Of a stretch of 64,000 bases of DNA, positions 1 to 8,025 are shown in pieces. Source of the stretch: Haloplanus aerogenes (GTDB lineage: Archaea; Halobacteriota; Halobacteria; Halobacteriales; Haloferacaceae); NCBI RefSeq assembly GCF_003856835.1, contig NZ_CP034145.1:930001-994000 (forward strand), in the 5' to 3' direction. A model generated the notes under the pieces. That model did no database searches. It had not been told where the DNA came from and saw only the letters and a program-made list of their open reading frames with translations. Position 1 is the first letter of the stretch, and the number at the start of each line of letters is the position of its first letter. A program made the position numbers and the translations under genes.

Positions 1-498
1 GAACACGGGTAGCTTGTCCTGTTCGTACGATCCTCGTCCACGCGTGGAGAGCCCACGCGAGCGCGACGGTCGGTCGCGCTCGCGGCCTTTGAGCCCGGCT
101 TTCACGTACAGTTCGTCGATCTCAACTGGCCCTTCGAGTTGTGGTCGAGGCGCGTCCAGCGCTTCCTCCGGGCGCTGGACGCGCCGGTACACCGTTTTGT
201 AGGAGACATCGATTTCCACGTCTAACTGCCGAAGACTGGTGTTGAAGCGGATGTACGTGTAGACCGCGAGAAACCACTTCCTGAGTTCGACCGCTGAGTG
301 TTCGAAGACGGTGCCAGTTTGATCGTTGAATGTGCGGTCACAATTCTTACAGCAGTATCGCTGGAACACTCGATAGCTGCCGTACCGAATCACGGATTCG
401 GCACGGCAGCGTGGGCAATAGACGCCGTCACGCCAGCGAACCTGTGCCAGCAGGTTCGCGGCGCGACGCTCCGAGACGAACGTCTTGAGTGGAATCAT
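1..498 (-). CDS. IS1595-family transposase, N-terminal part, cut by the window edge
   Basis: The reverse strand is open for 166 codons from an ATG at 498 to the window edge, so the C-terminus is not visible. The N-terminus carries a zinc ribbon with CPRC near residue 29 and CKNC near residue 50. A helix-turn-helix-like stretch follows, then VEIDELYVK, which matches the start of the DDE/DDNK catalytic core of IS1595 (ISXO2-like) transposases. The family moves DNA by cut-and-paste using terminal inverted repeats. The upstream IS end must lie between this start and the next gene's stop at 578. No frameshift is seen in the visible part, so the copy may be intact. Confidence 0.8.
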   Translation of the reverse strand, partial: MIPLKTFVSERRAANLLAQVRWRDGVYCPRCRAESVIRYGSYRVFQRYCCKNCDRTFNDQTGTVFEHSAVELRKWFLAVYTYIRFNTSLRQLDVEIDVSYKTVYRRVQRPEEALDAPRPQLEGPVEIDELYVKAGLKGRERDRPSRSRGLSTRGRGSYEQDKLPVF

Positions 499-577
499 GC
501 TTTCGTCGGGTGGCGCGGACGCGCCACCCTTGCCCGCTACGACTTTCAGCTACAGCTGCGGCCTGACCAACAATCCT

Positions 578-1807
578 CTACCCATGAGCGATAGTATTAG
601 ACTGACTCGGGATTGCTTGACAACTTATAGCGAATCCTAGAGCTATCCATATAATATGCATACCCCAAAATGCATTACTCGGTGCGAAGCCTGCAATTAA
701 AAACGAAACCAACGTCAAAAATAATGGCAAAGCAATTTCATTTTTGCCAGAAAACCAGTGATAGGCGAGGACATCAATCGATTTCCCGATCACGATAATC
801 GCAAATAAAGCGCCAACAATGCCAAGCTCGGCAAGGAGTTGGAAGGCCCAATTATGTGGCGAGAAAACACCAGAAGTAGCAATAGGAATCTTCGCCACAG
901 TTGGTGGGATATTGCCGATCCCCACACCCATTGGCCATGACATCAACAGAGTGGGGGTTAACGTCAATAGTTGCCACCGAATCCATAGACTTGAACCGTA
1001 TAAAAAAGGATTCTCCAACAGAGGCACACAAATCACACCGAAGAGAATCGCAATTACGCTTAGAGTGCCGAATCGATAAACACGAAATGTGTGTCGAGTT
1101 GAAGAGCGCTGCTTGATAGCCGCAACGTAGAGGAGGCAAGACAAGACAAGAGCAAGAAATGCGCTTCTCGTTCCATTATATGCTATAATTGTTGCTACAA
1201 TTAGTACTACCAGTGCGCTTAATAAGTGATCAAATATGTTCGCATGTCTGACTTTGTAAATGACAATTGGAGTCGAAAGTGCAAGAAAATAACTGAAGTC
1301 ATTCCTATTATGCCATAGCGCCGTTGTTCCCCGAACTGTCGAGAAGTTATCCAACGCCAGTCGACTAAAGCCAAAATGTGTCCCCGTAGCTAATTCCCAA
1401 GTTGCCACCAATAGCGTGATCGCAACAGTCAATGGAATTATCCAGAGAGTTCGTTCCAGTTCAAGACGGGTGCGTAACATAAGAACAATCACAGCAAATT
1501 CGACTAGATGCTGCCCCATCTCAACAAGTACCGGGGTTTGCAATCCCGCTGGGGAAGCTATTACTGAAACAGACGAAGAATAAAGAAAGATTCCAATCGG
1601 TGCGAAAGATAACAATGACAAGCGAATACGAGGATTGCGAGATAGATGGACGCAAATGATGAGCGCCGCACCCACATAATTCCAAAATCCGAACAATTTG
1701 AATCCGATTAGGACCCAATCAGGAATTATAGGTTCAACTAACGCAGAGAGAAGAAATGCACTGACGAAAAGTGGGACGATCAGTGTCCGATTTTTGTGTT
1801 CGTTCAT
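578..1807 (-). CDS. O-antigen ligase/Wzy-like multi-spanning membrane protein
   Basis: This 409-residue protein is almost entirely hydrophobic with about ten to twelve predicted membrane segments. Near residue 215 it has YNGTRSAFLAL, and near residue 325 it has SPHNWAFQLLAELGI, which corresponds to the conserved H-containing loop of the Wzy_C/O-antigen-ligase family. Such enzymes polymerise or transfer lipid-linked glycans outside the membrane. Its ATG overlaps the stop of the upstream glycosyltransferase by one base (TAATG), so the two are translationally coupled. The stop lies only 80 bp from the IS1595 transposase start, so the last residues could have been altered by that insertion. Base composition is more AT-rich than the window average, as is common for such genes. 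Confidence 0.75.
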   Translation of the reverse strand: MNEHKNRTLIVPLFVSAFLLSALVEPIIPDWVLIGFKLFGFWNYVGAALIICVHLSRNPRIRLSLLSFAPIGIFLYSSSVSVIASPAGLQTPVLVEMGQHLVEFAVIVLMLRTRLELERTLWIIPLTVAITLLVATWELATGTHFGFSRLALDNFSTVRGTTALWHNRNDFSYFLALSTPIVIYKVRHANIFDHLLSALVVLIVATIIAYNGTRSAFLALVLSCLLYVAAIKQRSSTRHTFRVYRFGTLSVIAILFGVICVPLLENPFLYGSSLWIRWQLLTLTPTLLMSWPMGVGIGNIPPTVAKIPIATSGVFSPHNWAFQLLAELGIVGALFAIIVIGKSIDVLAYHWFSGKNEIALPLFLTLVSFLIAGFAPSNAFWGMHIIWIALGFAISCQAIPSQSNTIAHG

Positions 1808-2844
1808 TAGAGCTGGTCGCGATAGATGTTGATCAGTTGTTTTGCGACTTGCGCCTGATCGTGATGTTGTTCCACATAGTCACGACTTTGGCGTCCAATT
1901 TCGTTACGGAGATCTGGATCACCAATCAACGTAAGCAAATCCTCTTTAAGTGAATCTAAATTTGTGTTGACGATCGGGATGTTATCGGGATACCGACTCA
2001 TCAAGTCGCCGCGGACGTAAGCCATGACCGGCTTACCCAGTGCCCAACCCTCTAACGCGACAACTCCATACCAGCCCTGACGAAGAGCGTCAACGATGAT
2101 ATCTGCTTTGCTGAGTCGGTCCAGCGCTTCAGTATGCGACACTCCTTCAATTATGTCTAGTATCACCTCACCAGTTCTAAATGAACTGACAATTTCAATT
2201 AGTTCGTTTGTTCCCTTAAGATAACGATTGGTTGGGGCGTGAGCAATTCGAATTGGCCCTTTAGACTCGGGATAACATGGCTGAATAGACTGGGTATCGA
2301 CTGCCCGCGGCACGCGTTCAACTGTATCAAAATATGGCGCAATATAATCTTCGAGTTCATAGTACTGAATCAGCGCAACATCAATCACATCAGATAATTG
2401 TTTCAACCGGCTCTTCCGTCGAGCGTCTGTAATAGAGCTGGGATAGCGCTTTGAATCTAGATATGGATTCTTATCTGCACAATCGGCAATAATCCGAGAT
2501 GAACTTCCCGTAAAGGACATCACACGCAATTTGTTTAGCTTGCCTGCCAACCTCAGATCAAGATAGTTCGCGAAAATTGATTTTGAAGAAAAATAATGAA
2601 ATACATCAAATTTTGGCAGTATTTTCAGGGTTGTCATTAATCGATCCATGCGGGACTTCCATAAATTTGAACATTCCCCGTTCGGCCAAATTACGATGTC
2701 ATATTCATACTCAAATTCGTGCTCTGTTTTTGATAATGTCGAAACAGAGATGCCATGTTTGGTCAAGCCATCGGCATAGGCAACCAATTGCCCAGCAACA
2801 CCCTCTGGGCCTAAAAGAACTCTCATTAGAAGAATAGTCTTCAC
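1807..2844 (-). CDS. GT-B glycosyltransferase (family 4-like)
   Basis: This 345-residue protein is a probable cytoplasmic sugar transferase acting on a lipid-linked or surface glycan. The C-terminal half has the Rossmann-type donor domain of GT-B enzymes, with IRIAHAPTNRYLKGTNELIE near residue 197 and EGWALGKPVMAYVRGDL near residue 265. The N-terminal half has a glycine-rich loop (LLGPEGVAGQL) in the usual acceptor-side position. It is the first gene of a two-gene operon with the ligase-like protein. A 200-bp spacer separates it from a divergent glycosyltransferase. Donor and acceptor cannot be read from the sequence. Confidence 0.75.
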   Translation of the reverse strand: MKTILLMRVLLGPEGVAGQLVAYADGLTKHGISVSTLSKTEHEFEYEYDIVIWPNGECSNLWKSRMDRLMTTLKILPKFDVFHYFSSKSIFANYLDLRLAGKLNKLRVMSFTGSSSRIIADCADKNPYLDSKRYPSSITDARRKSRLKQLSDVIDVALIQYYELEDYIAPYFDTVERVPRAVDTQSIQPCYPESKGPIRIAHAPTNRYLKGTNELIEIVSSFRTGEVILDIIEGVSHTEALDRLSKADIIVDALRQGWYGVVALEGWALGKPVMAYVRGDLMSRYPDNIPIVNTNLDSLKEDLLTLIGDPDLRNEIGRQSRDYVEQHHDQAQVAKQLINIYRDQL

Positions 2845-3045
2845 TGATCTATCTAACAGTTGTGGTCTGTAAAGAAGATGCTAACTGGTTACAGCTTCAT
2901 TTGATCATGTCGTAATGCCTCTGTGAACTTGTCCAAATCTGATCGACGCTGGATGGAGACACTATTTGAATTTCTATCGATCACAAAATTGATGATCCAC
3001 AGAAAGAAATTTACTAAGTGGCATTGAAGAATAGAATGAATATTT

Positions 3046-4155
3046 ATGCACAGTCTGCACCTGACAACAGCACATACGCCGACGGACGTTCGTATCTTCA
3101 ATAAGGAGGCAATTAGTCTTGCAAACGAAGGATTCGATGTCGGTATCCTCGCTCATGACGCTCCAGCCCAAGATCAAAACAGAATCCAATTCTTCGATCT
3201 TGGATCGTCTCAAACACGCGTTGACCGGTGGAAGAACATCCCGAAGGTCGCTCAAATCGCGAAACGTCTCGACCCGTCAATCTACCACTTCCATGACCCG
3301 GAGCTGATCCCGGTCGGACTCTATCTCTCCCGAACGACGGATTCGGCCGTAGTGTACGATGTCCACGAGGATTACGGGCATATTGCTACGACACGAGAGT
3401 GGATTCCAAATCCTGTATCGGGACCGCTATCGTACATACTCCCCAAAATTGAAGGGGCCACAGCAGAGCGCTTCGACGCGATCGTAGCAGTTTCCGATTG
3501 GATCGCCACTCCGTTCCGCGATCGGGGGATCCCTGTTACGGTTGCACACAACTTTCCACGGACGGAATCGTTACCACCAGCTAACAATCTGGTAGAACGA
3601 GATCGGGAATATGTTCTCTGTTATGTTGGTGGGCTCCAAGAGTTGCGCGGGATCTATCGAATGCTTGAACTCCTTGAAACGTTATTGGAGCGTAACATCG
3701 ATGTCGAGTTATGGGCACTCGGGAAATGGTCACCGGACGAGAATCATGCACGCGTGGATCGATTTATCCAACAACGGAATCTCAAGCGATACGTTCGATT
3801 TCCCGGGTATCTTGCGTACGATGAGATGTTCCAGCACCTCCATTCGGCTGATGTGGGGCTCGCATTGCTTGACGTTGAACACTATAAGAAAGGTGTTCCG
3901 ACAAAATTCTTCGAATATCTCTATGCCGGATTACCGATCGTCACCACACCTGTCGACGCAGTAGACGCATTTATGCCGGAACAGTACTGCCACGTCGTTC
4001 CGCAAGGAGACACGGAGGCTACGGCAGATGCCGTCGAAACGGCCTTAGAACGAGATTACGATCCTGTTCAAATGCGCTCACTTGTCGAGGCAGAATATAG
4101 CTGGGAAACTGAAGCTGAGAAACTCGTTAACCTATATGAAGACCTACTCGGATGA
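3046..4155 (+). CDS. GT-B glycosyltransferase (family 4)
   Basis: The 369-residue protein has the GT4 two-domain layout. The N-terminal domain contains HLTTAHTPTDVRIFNKEA and YHFHDPELIPVG. The donor-binding domain has YVGGLQELRGIYRMLE near residue 193 and KFFEYLYAGLPIVTTP near residue 287, the usual E-x7-E-like region. It probably transfers a hexose or a uronic-acid-type sugar to a growing surface glycan. It is transcribed divergently from the preceding glycosyltransferase. Its last 12 bases overlap the 3' end of the convergent epimerase gene. The sugar specificity is not predictable. Confidence 0.8.
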   Translation: MHSLHLTTAHTPTDVRIFNKEAISLANEGFDVGILAHDAPAQDQNRIQFFDLGSSQTRVDRWKNIPKVAQIAKRLDPSIYHFHDPELIPVGLYLSRTTDSAVVYDVHEDYGHIATTREWIPNPVSGPLSYILPKIEGATAERFDAIVAVSDWIATPFRDRGIPVTVAHNFPRTESLPPANNLVERDREYVLCYVGGLQELRGIYRMLELLETLLERNIDVELWALGKWSPDENHARVDRFIQQRNLKRYVRFPGYLAYDEMFQHLHSADVGLALLDVEHYKKGVPTKFFEYLYAGLPIVTTPVDAVDAFMPEQYCHVVPQGDTEATADAVETALERDYDPVQMRSLVEAEYSWETEAEKLVNLYEDLLG

Positions 4156-5223
4156 TTTATTCAATACTTCCACGATCTTTTTACTTGCAGTTCCATCCCC
4201 GTACGGCTCGGAGTTTGAAGATAATTGAGGAGGATTCGCTAGTGCCTCACGAATCGCGCCGGCATCTGCTCCGACTAGAAGGTTTCCACCTGCCTCAATC
4301 GTCTCCGGCCACTCTGTCTCCTCACGTAATGTAATACAGGGGACATCAAGGAAGAACGCTTCCTTCTGGATCCCACCGGAGTCCGTTACGATGACCTCTG
4401 CACCGGCCTGAAGTGAGACAAAGTCCAGATAGCTGACTGGGTCGATGAGCGTAAGCTCTTCCTCCGTCATCGCCAGCAAATCATATCGCTTCAGCCGATC
4501 GATCGTCCGTGGATGTGCCGGGAACACGACGCGACGCTGATCAATAGCGAGACTCGTGATGATCGTTTTAAGTCGCTCCCGATCGTCGGTATTCCGAGGC
4601 CGATGCACCGTCGCAAGGAGATACTCCTCGTTCGCAACACCGAGATCCTCACGAATAGTCGAGCGATTCTTAGCTTCTTCGCGTGCCCACAGAAGTGAAT
4701 CATACATCACATCGCCGACATTGTATACCTTCTCTGTGATTCCCTCGCTTTGGAGATGATCAACAGCGCGTTCGCTTGGCGCAAACAGGATATCTGACGC
4801 GTGATCTGTCAGAATTCGATTTATTTCTTCGGGCATCCCGCGGTTGAAGCTTCGGAGTCCTGCCTCCACATGTGCCAATTCCAAATCAAACTTCGATGCA
4901 ACGATGGCAGCTGCAAGTGTTGAGTTTGTGTCTCCGTAACAGAGCAGGATATCTGGTGCATACTCCTCGACCACCTCTTCCAGTCCAATCATCATCCGCG
5001 CAGTTTGGGTCGCGTGACTCTCGGAACCGATTCCGAGGTCGTAATCCGGTTCCGGAATCCCCAGTTCTTCAAAGAATATGTCCGACAACTCTTCATCATA
5101 ATGCTGTCCGGTGTGAACGAGAACTTCGTCGTGTGTAGCCCGCAATTCGCGTGAGACTACGAATGCCTTGATGAATTGTGGTCGAGCACCGACGACGGAA
5201 AGTACATCCATAATAGGTAGCAT
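4144..5223 (-). CDS. wecB: UDP-N-acetylglucosamine 2-epimerase, non-hydrolysing
   Basis: The 359-residue length and motifs match WecB/WbpI enzymes, which interconvert UDP-GlcNAc-type and UDP-ManNAc-type nucleotides at C2. Visible signatures are VVGARPQFIKA at residue 10, YGDTNSTLA (Asp98), HVEAGLRS (Glu120), ATVHRP (His207) and TDSGGIQKEA near residue 274, with the nucleotide-binding LREETEWPE after it. Beside the WbpA/B/E/D-like genes it may act as a WbpI-type epimerase on UDP-GlcNAc(3NAc)A rather than on UDP-GlcNAc. Two in-frame starts exist, ATG at 5223 and ATG at 5211. The AT-rich box at 5240-5250 fits a leaderless transcript for either. Confidence 0.88.
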   Translation of the reverse strand: MLPIMDVLSVVGARPQFIKAFVVSRELRATHDEVLVHTGQHYDEELSDIFFEELGIPEPDYDLGIGSESHATQTARMMIGLEEVVEEYAPDILLCYGDTNSTLAAAIVASKFDLELAHVEAGLRSFNRGMPEEINRILTDHASDILFAPSERAVDHLQSEGITEKVYNVGDVMYDSLLWAREEAKNRSTIREDLGVANEEYLLATVHRPRNTDDRERLKTIITSLAIDQRRVVFPAHPRTIDRLKRYDLLAMTEEELTLIDPVSYLDFVSLQAGAEVIVTDSGGIQKEAFFLDVPCITLREETEWPETIEAGGNLLVGADAGAIREALANPPQLSSNSEPYGDGTASKKIVEVLNKSSE

Positions 5224-5237
5224 TAACCGCAGCGGCC

Positions 5238-5250
5238 AATTATATTATCC
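5238..5250 (-). promoter_or_regulatory. TATA-like promoter box of the epimerase gene
   Basis: On the reverse strand the run GATAATATAATT is centred about 21-33 nt ahead of the two candidate start codons of the epimerase gene. This is the spacing expected for an archaeal TATA box driving a leaderless mRNA. Confidence 0.5.
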
Positions 5251-5439
5251 GATATGGTTATCTCGTTCCATTTGAGGCAGGTCATTTTGAGTTGTTCAAA
5301 GGGATTCCTGGTAGACCGTATATGATTGCAGCTATCCTACCGGAATATTGCCGTTGATCCGTCACATATATTTGGCTTAAAAAGAGATATGCTCCCAACC
5401 TGCCAAATATATCTGAGTGCCAAAAATACCATCCATAAC

Positions 5440-5985
5440 ATGAACCACACGATAATTGGGTACGAATACACGGAAGATTCCGACGAGCCACACATTGGAT
5501 CTGACCCGACGATTCGAGCCGGGACGATCATCTACAACGATGTCGCCATCGGCGACCACTTCTCAACGGGCCACTATGCGCTTGTCAGAGAATTGACTGA
5601 GATCGGCGACGACGTCCTCGTTGGAACCAAGGCCGTCATTGACGGCCGCACGACTGTCGGATCAAACGTGAGTCTACAGACTGGCGTATACGTCCCATCC
5701 CACACGACGATCAAGGATCACGTCTTTCTCGGTCCACACGCCGTGTTGACCAACGATCCCTATCCAATTCGAGGGGATGCCGACCTCGCTGGACCGAAAA
5801 TCGAAGAACACGCGTCTATTGGCGCGAACGCGACTATTCTCTCAGACGTGACGGTCGGAACCAAATCATTTGTTGCGGCTGGTTCCGTTGTCGTTGATGA
5901 CGTACCGCCGGAAACTCTCGCGATTGGTGCACCCGCGGAACACCGATCGCTACCCGAAGAGGTCCCGCAGAGAAACAAGCTATGA
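5440..5985 (+). CDS. Left-handed beta-helix sugar N-acetyltransferase, WbpD-like
   Basis: The protein is a hexapeptide-repeat acyltransferase of 181 residues if translation starts at the ATG at 5440. The reading frame is open further upstream, but those 38 residues are not conserved-looking. A TATA-like CTTAAAAA near 5377 supports the later start. Repeats run from about IGSDPTIRAGTIIYND to VGTKSFVAAGSVV, followed by the typical DVPPETLAIGAPA tail. In the Wbp pathway this enzyme acetylates the 3-amino group of the UDP-linked uronic acid. It overlaps the next aminotransferase gene by 4 bases (ATGA) and so belongs to the same operon. Confidence 0.8.
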   Translation: MNHTIIGYEYTEDSDEPHIGSDPTIRAGTIIYNDVAIGDHFSTGHYALVRELTEIGDDVLVGTKAVIDGRTTVGSNVSLQTGVYVPSHTTIKDHVFLGPHAVLTNDPYPIRGDADLAGPKIEEHASIGANATILSDVTVGTKSFVAAGSVVVDDVPPETLAIGAPAEHRSLPEEVPQRNKL

Positions 5986-7061
5986 CGATACCAATCGCCA
6001 ACCCGACGATAAGTGAGAAGGCGAAAGCGCGTGTTGAGGCCGTCCTCGACAGCGGAATGATTGCGGACGGACCGGAAGTCCGCAAGTTCGAAGACGAATT
6101 CGCTGACTACTGCGAAGTCGAATATGGAGTCGCGACGGCAAATGGAACCGCCGCACTCCACGCTGCCCTCGAAGCACTCGGAATTGGCGAGGGAGATACT
6201 GTGTTGACAACTCCCCTTTCCTTTGTCGCCACCGCGAATGCAATCCGCTTTACCGGAGCAAAACCGGTATTCGCCGACATCAACCCGGAGACATACAACC
6301 TTGATCCCGACGCAGCTACGACAGTTGCACGCAAACACGATGTCGACGCGATCATGCCGGTTCACCTCTACGGACTGCCAGTAGCCATGAACCCGATCCA
6401 GGATCTCGCGAGCGACCTTGACATACCAATCGTTGAGGACGCAGCTCAGGCACATGGCGCGACCTATGGTGGCGATCCAGTAGGATCGCTTGGGGACGTG
6501 GCGTGCTTTTCGTTTTACCCGACGAAGAACATGACTACAGGAGAAGGCGGGATGATCGTCACCAATCGCGACGATATCTTCGAGGCAGCTTCCCAATTCG
6601 TCAATCATGGTCGGACCGAGTCGTATGAACATGCAATGCTCGGTCACAACTTCCGAATGACGAGTATGGCGGCGGCCATCGGACGTGTCCAGCTAGACCG
6701 CCTTCCCGAGTTCATTGAGACACGCCGAGAGAACGCCGCCAAACTGACTGAAGGTCTTACCGAAACAAGCGTCGCCACTCCAACTGAACCGGACGGGCTG
6801 AAACACGTATATCACCAGTACACAATTCGTACCGACAGCAGAGATGAATTACAAGATCACCTAGACGATCATGGGGTTGGAAACAACGTGTACTATCCGA
6901 AATGTATTCATGAGCAACCGGCTTATGATGGTATCAAGGTGACTGCACCCAAAGGCGAGGCTGCCGCGATGGAAGTTCTCTCACTTCCCGTTCATCCCTC
7001 CGTCTCGGCTGACGATCGCAATTGGATTATCGAGTCAATCCAAGACTATGACACGGAATAG
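5982..7061 (+). CDS. DegT/DnrJ/EryC1/StrS PLP-dependent sugar aminotransferase, WbpE-like
   Basis: The 359-residue protein has the full fold-type I layout of sugar-nucleotide aminotransferases. It shows ANGTAALHAAL near residue 53, VEDAAQAHGA near 151 and CFSFYPTKNMTTGEGG, with the Schiff-base lysine at residue 182. In the Wbp pathway it converts the 3-keto UDP-sugar acid to the 3-amino sugar using glutamate. It overlaps the acetyltransferase gene upstream and the oxidoreductase gene downstream, which supports a shared intermediate. A second paralogue lies at 11543-12646. Confidence 0.87.
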   Translation: MTIPIANPTISEKAKARVEAVLDSGMIADGPEVRKFEDEFADYCEVEYGVATANGTAALHAALEALGIGEGDTVLTTPLSFVATANAIRFTGAKPVFADINPETYNLDPDAATTVARKHDVDAIMPVHLYGLPVAMNPIQDLASDLDIPIVEDAAQAHGATYGGDPVGSLGDVACFSFYPTKNMTTGEGGMIVTNRDDIFEAASQFVNHGRTESYEHAMLGHNFRMTSMAAAIGRVQLDRLPEFIETRRENAAKLTEGLTETSVATPTEPDGLKHVYHQYTIRTDSRDELQDHLDDHGVGNNVYYPKCIHEQPAYDGIKVTAPKGEAAAMEVLSLPVHPSVSADDRNWIIESIQDYDTE

Positions 7062-8025
7062 AACTGATGTTGGCGTGATCGGCGTGGGGTCGATGGGCCA
7101 GCACCATGCACGCGTATATCGTGAGCTGAATGACGTGAACCTCGTCGGGGTTGCCGACGCTGATGCGGGGCGCGCGAGTGCGGTTGCCGAGAATCACAAC
7201 ACCGAGGCGATGGAAACGAAGGCTCTGTTGGAGCACGTGGACGCCGCCTCGGTTGTCGTCCCGACTCAGTATCACTACGAGATGGTGACAAGGTGTCTAG
7301 ACCAGAGTGTTGCGACCTTCGTCGAAAAGCCGGTTTTAGGGTCGCTTGAGCGTGCCAACGATCTCCTTAGCCAAGTTGAAAGGGCAGACGTGCCTCTCCA
7401 AGTAGGTCACATCGAGAGGTTCAATCCTGCCGTAATCGCTCTCTCTGAGATTGTCGAGGATCTGTCTCTCATCAGTGTTCGCGCTCGGCGACTCGGTCCA
7501 GAACCGGATCGGAAGATCAAGGATAACGCAGTGATCGATCTGATGATACACGACATCGATATTGCGCTGTTTTTGTTTGGCGAGACACCTATCTCAGTTT
7601 CTGGATCCAGTACTCGTGGGGGCCGCCATGCAAGTGCACTTCTTGAGTTTGATAACGACCGGGTGGCGTCACTTACTGCGAGTCGGAAGACGCAACGAAA
7701 AGTTCGAATGCTTGAAATCACCGCTGAAGAGTGTTTCATTGAGGTAGACTACCTCGACCAGTCAATTGAGATCCATCGAAACTCGATCCCGAGGTACATC
7801 GAAAAAGATGGCGATGTCCGGTTCAAACACGAGAGTATCATCGAGAGACCGGTCGTACAGAACGGAGAACCGTTACGGAAGGAACTCGAATCATTCATAG
7901 AGGTCGTCGAGACAGGAACGACGCCGGAGGTGACAATCAAAGACGGACTTGATGCGCTTTCAGTCGCACTGGAGATTGAGCAGAAAACTGGCCTCAAATC
8001 GCAGAGTGCCTCGACTGATGACTGA
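7048..8025 (+). CDS. Gfo/Idh/MocA-family NAD-dependent oxidoreductase, WbpB-like
   Basis: This 325-residue enzyme begins with a Rossmann motif, VGVIGVGSMGQHHARVY. It carries the family signature FVEKPVLGS near residue 93 and IDLMIHDIDIALFLFG near residue 165, where the catalytic His/Asp pair lies. The C-terminal domain is an alpha/beta sheet. Its likely role is oxidation at C3 of a UDP-N-acetyl-glycuronic acid, producing the keto sugar for the adjacent aminotransferase. It overlaps the aminotransferase upstream by 14 bases and the dehydrogenase downstream by 8 bases. Confidence 0.85.
   Translation: MTRNRTDVGVIGVGSMGQHHARVYRELNDVNLVGVADADAGRASAVAENHNTEAMETKALLEHVDAASVVVPTQYHYEMVTRCLDQSVATFVEKPVLGSLERANDLLSQVERADVPLQVGHIERFNPAVIALSEIVEDLSLISVRARRLGPEPDRKIKDNAVIDLMIHDIDIALFLFGETPISVSGSSTRGGRHASALLEFDNDRVASLTASRKTQRKVRMLEITAEECFIEVDYLDQSIEIHRNSIPRYIEKDGDVRFKHESIIERPVVQNGEPLRKELESFIEVVETGTTPEVTIKDGLDALSVALEIEQKTGLKSQSASTDD

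Noticed and set aside
14-594. Forward-strand frames of 62 and 98 codons at the left edge
   Set aside because: They are antisense to the IS1595 transposase, whose zinc ribbon and catalytic start are clear.
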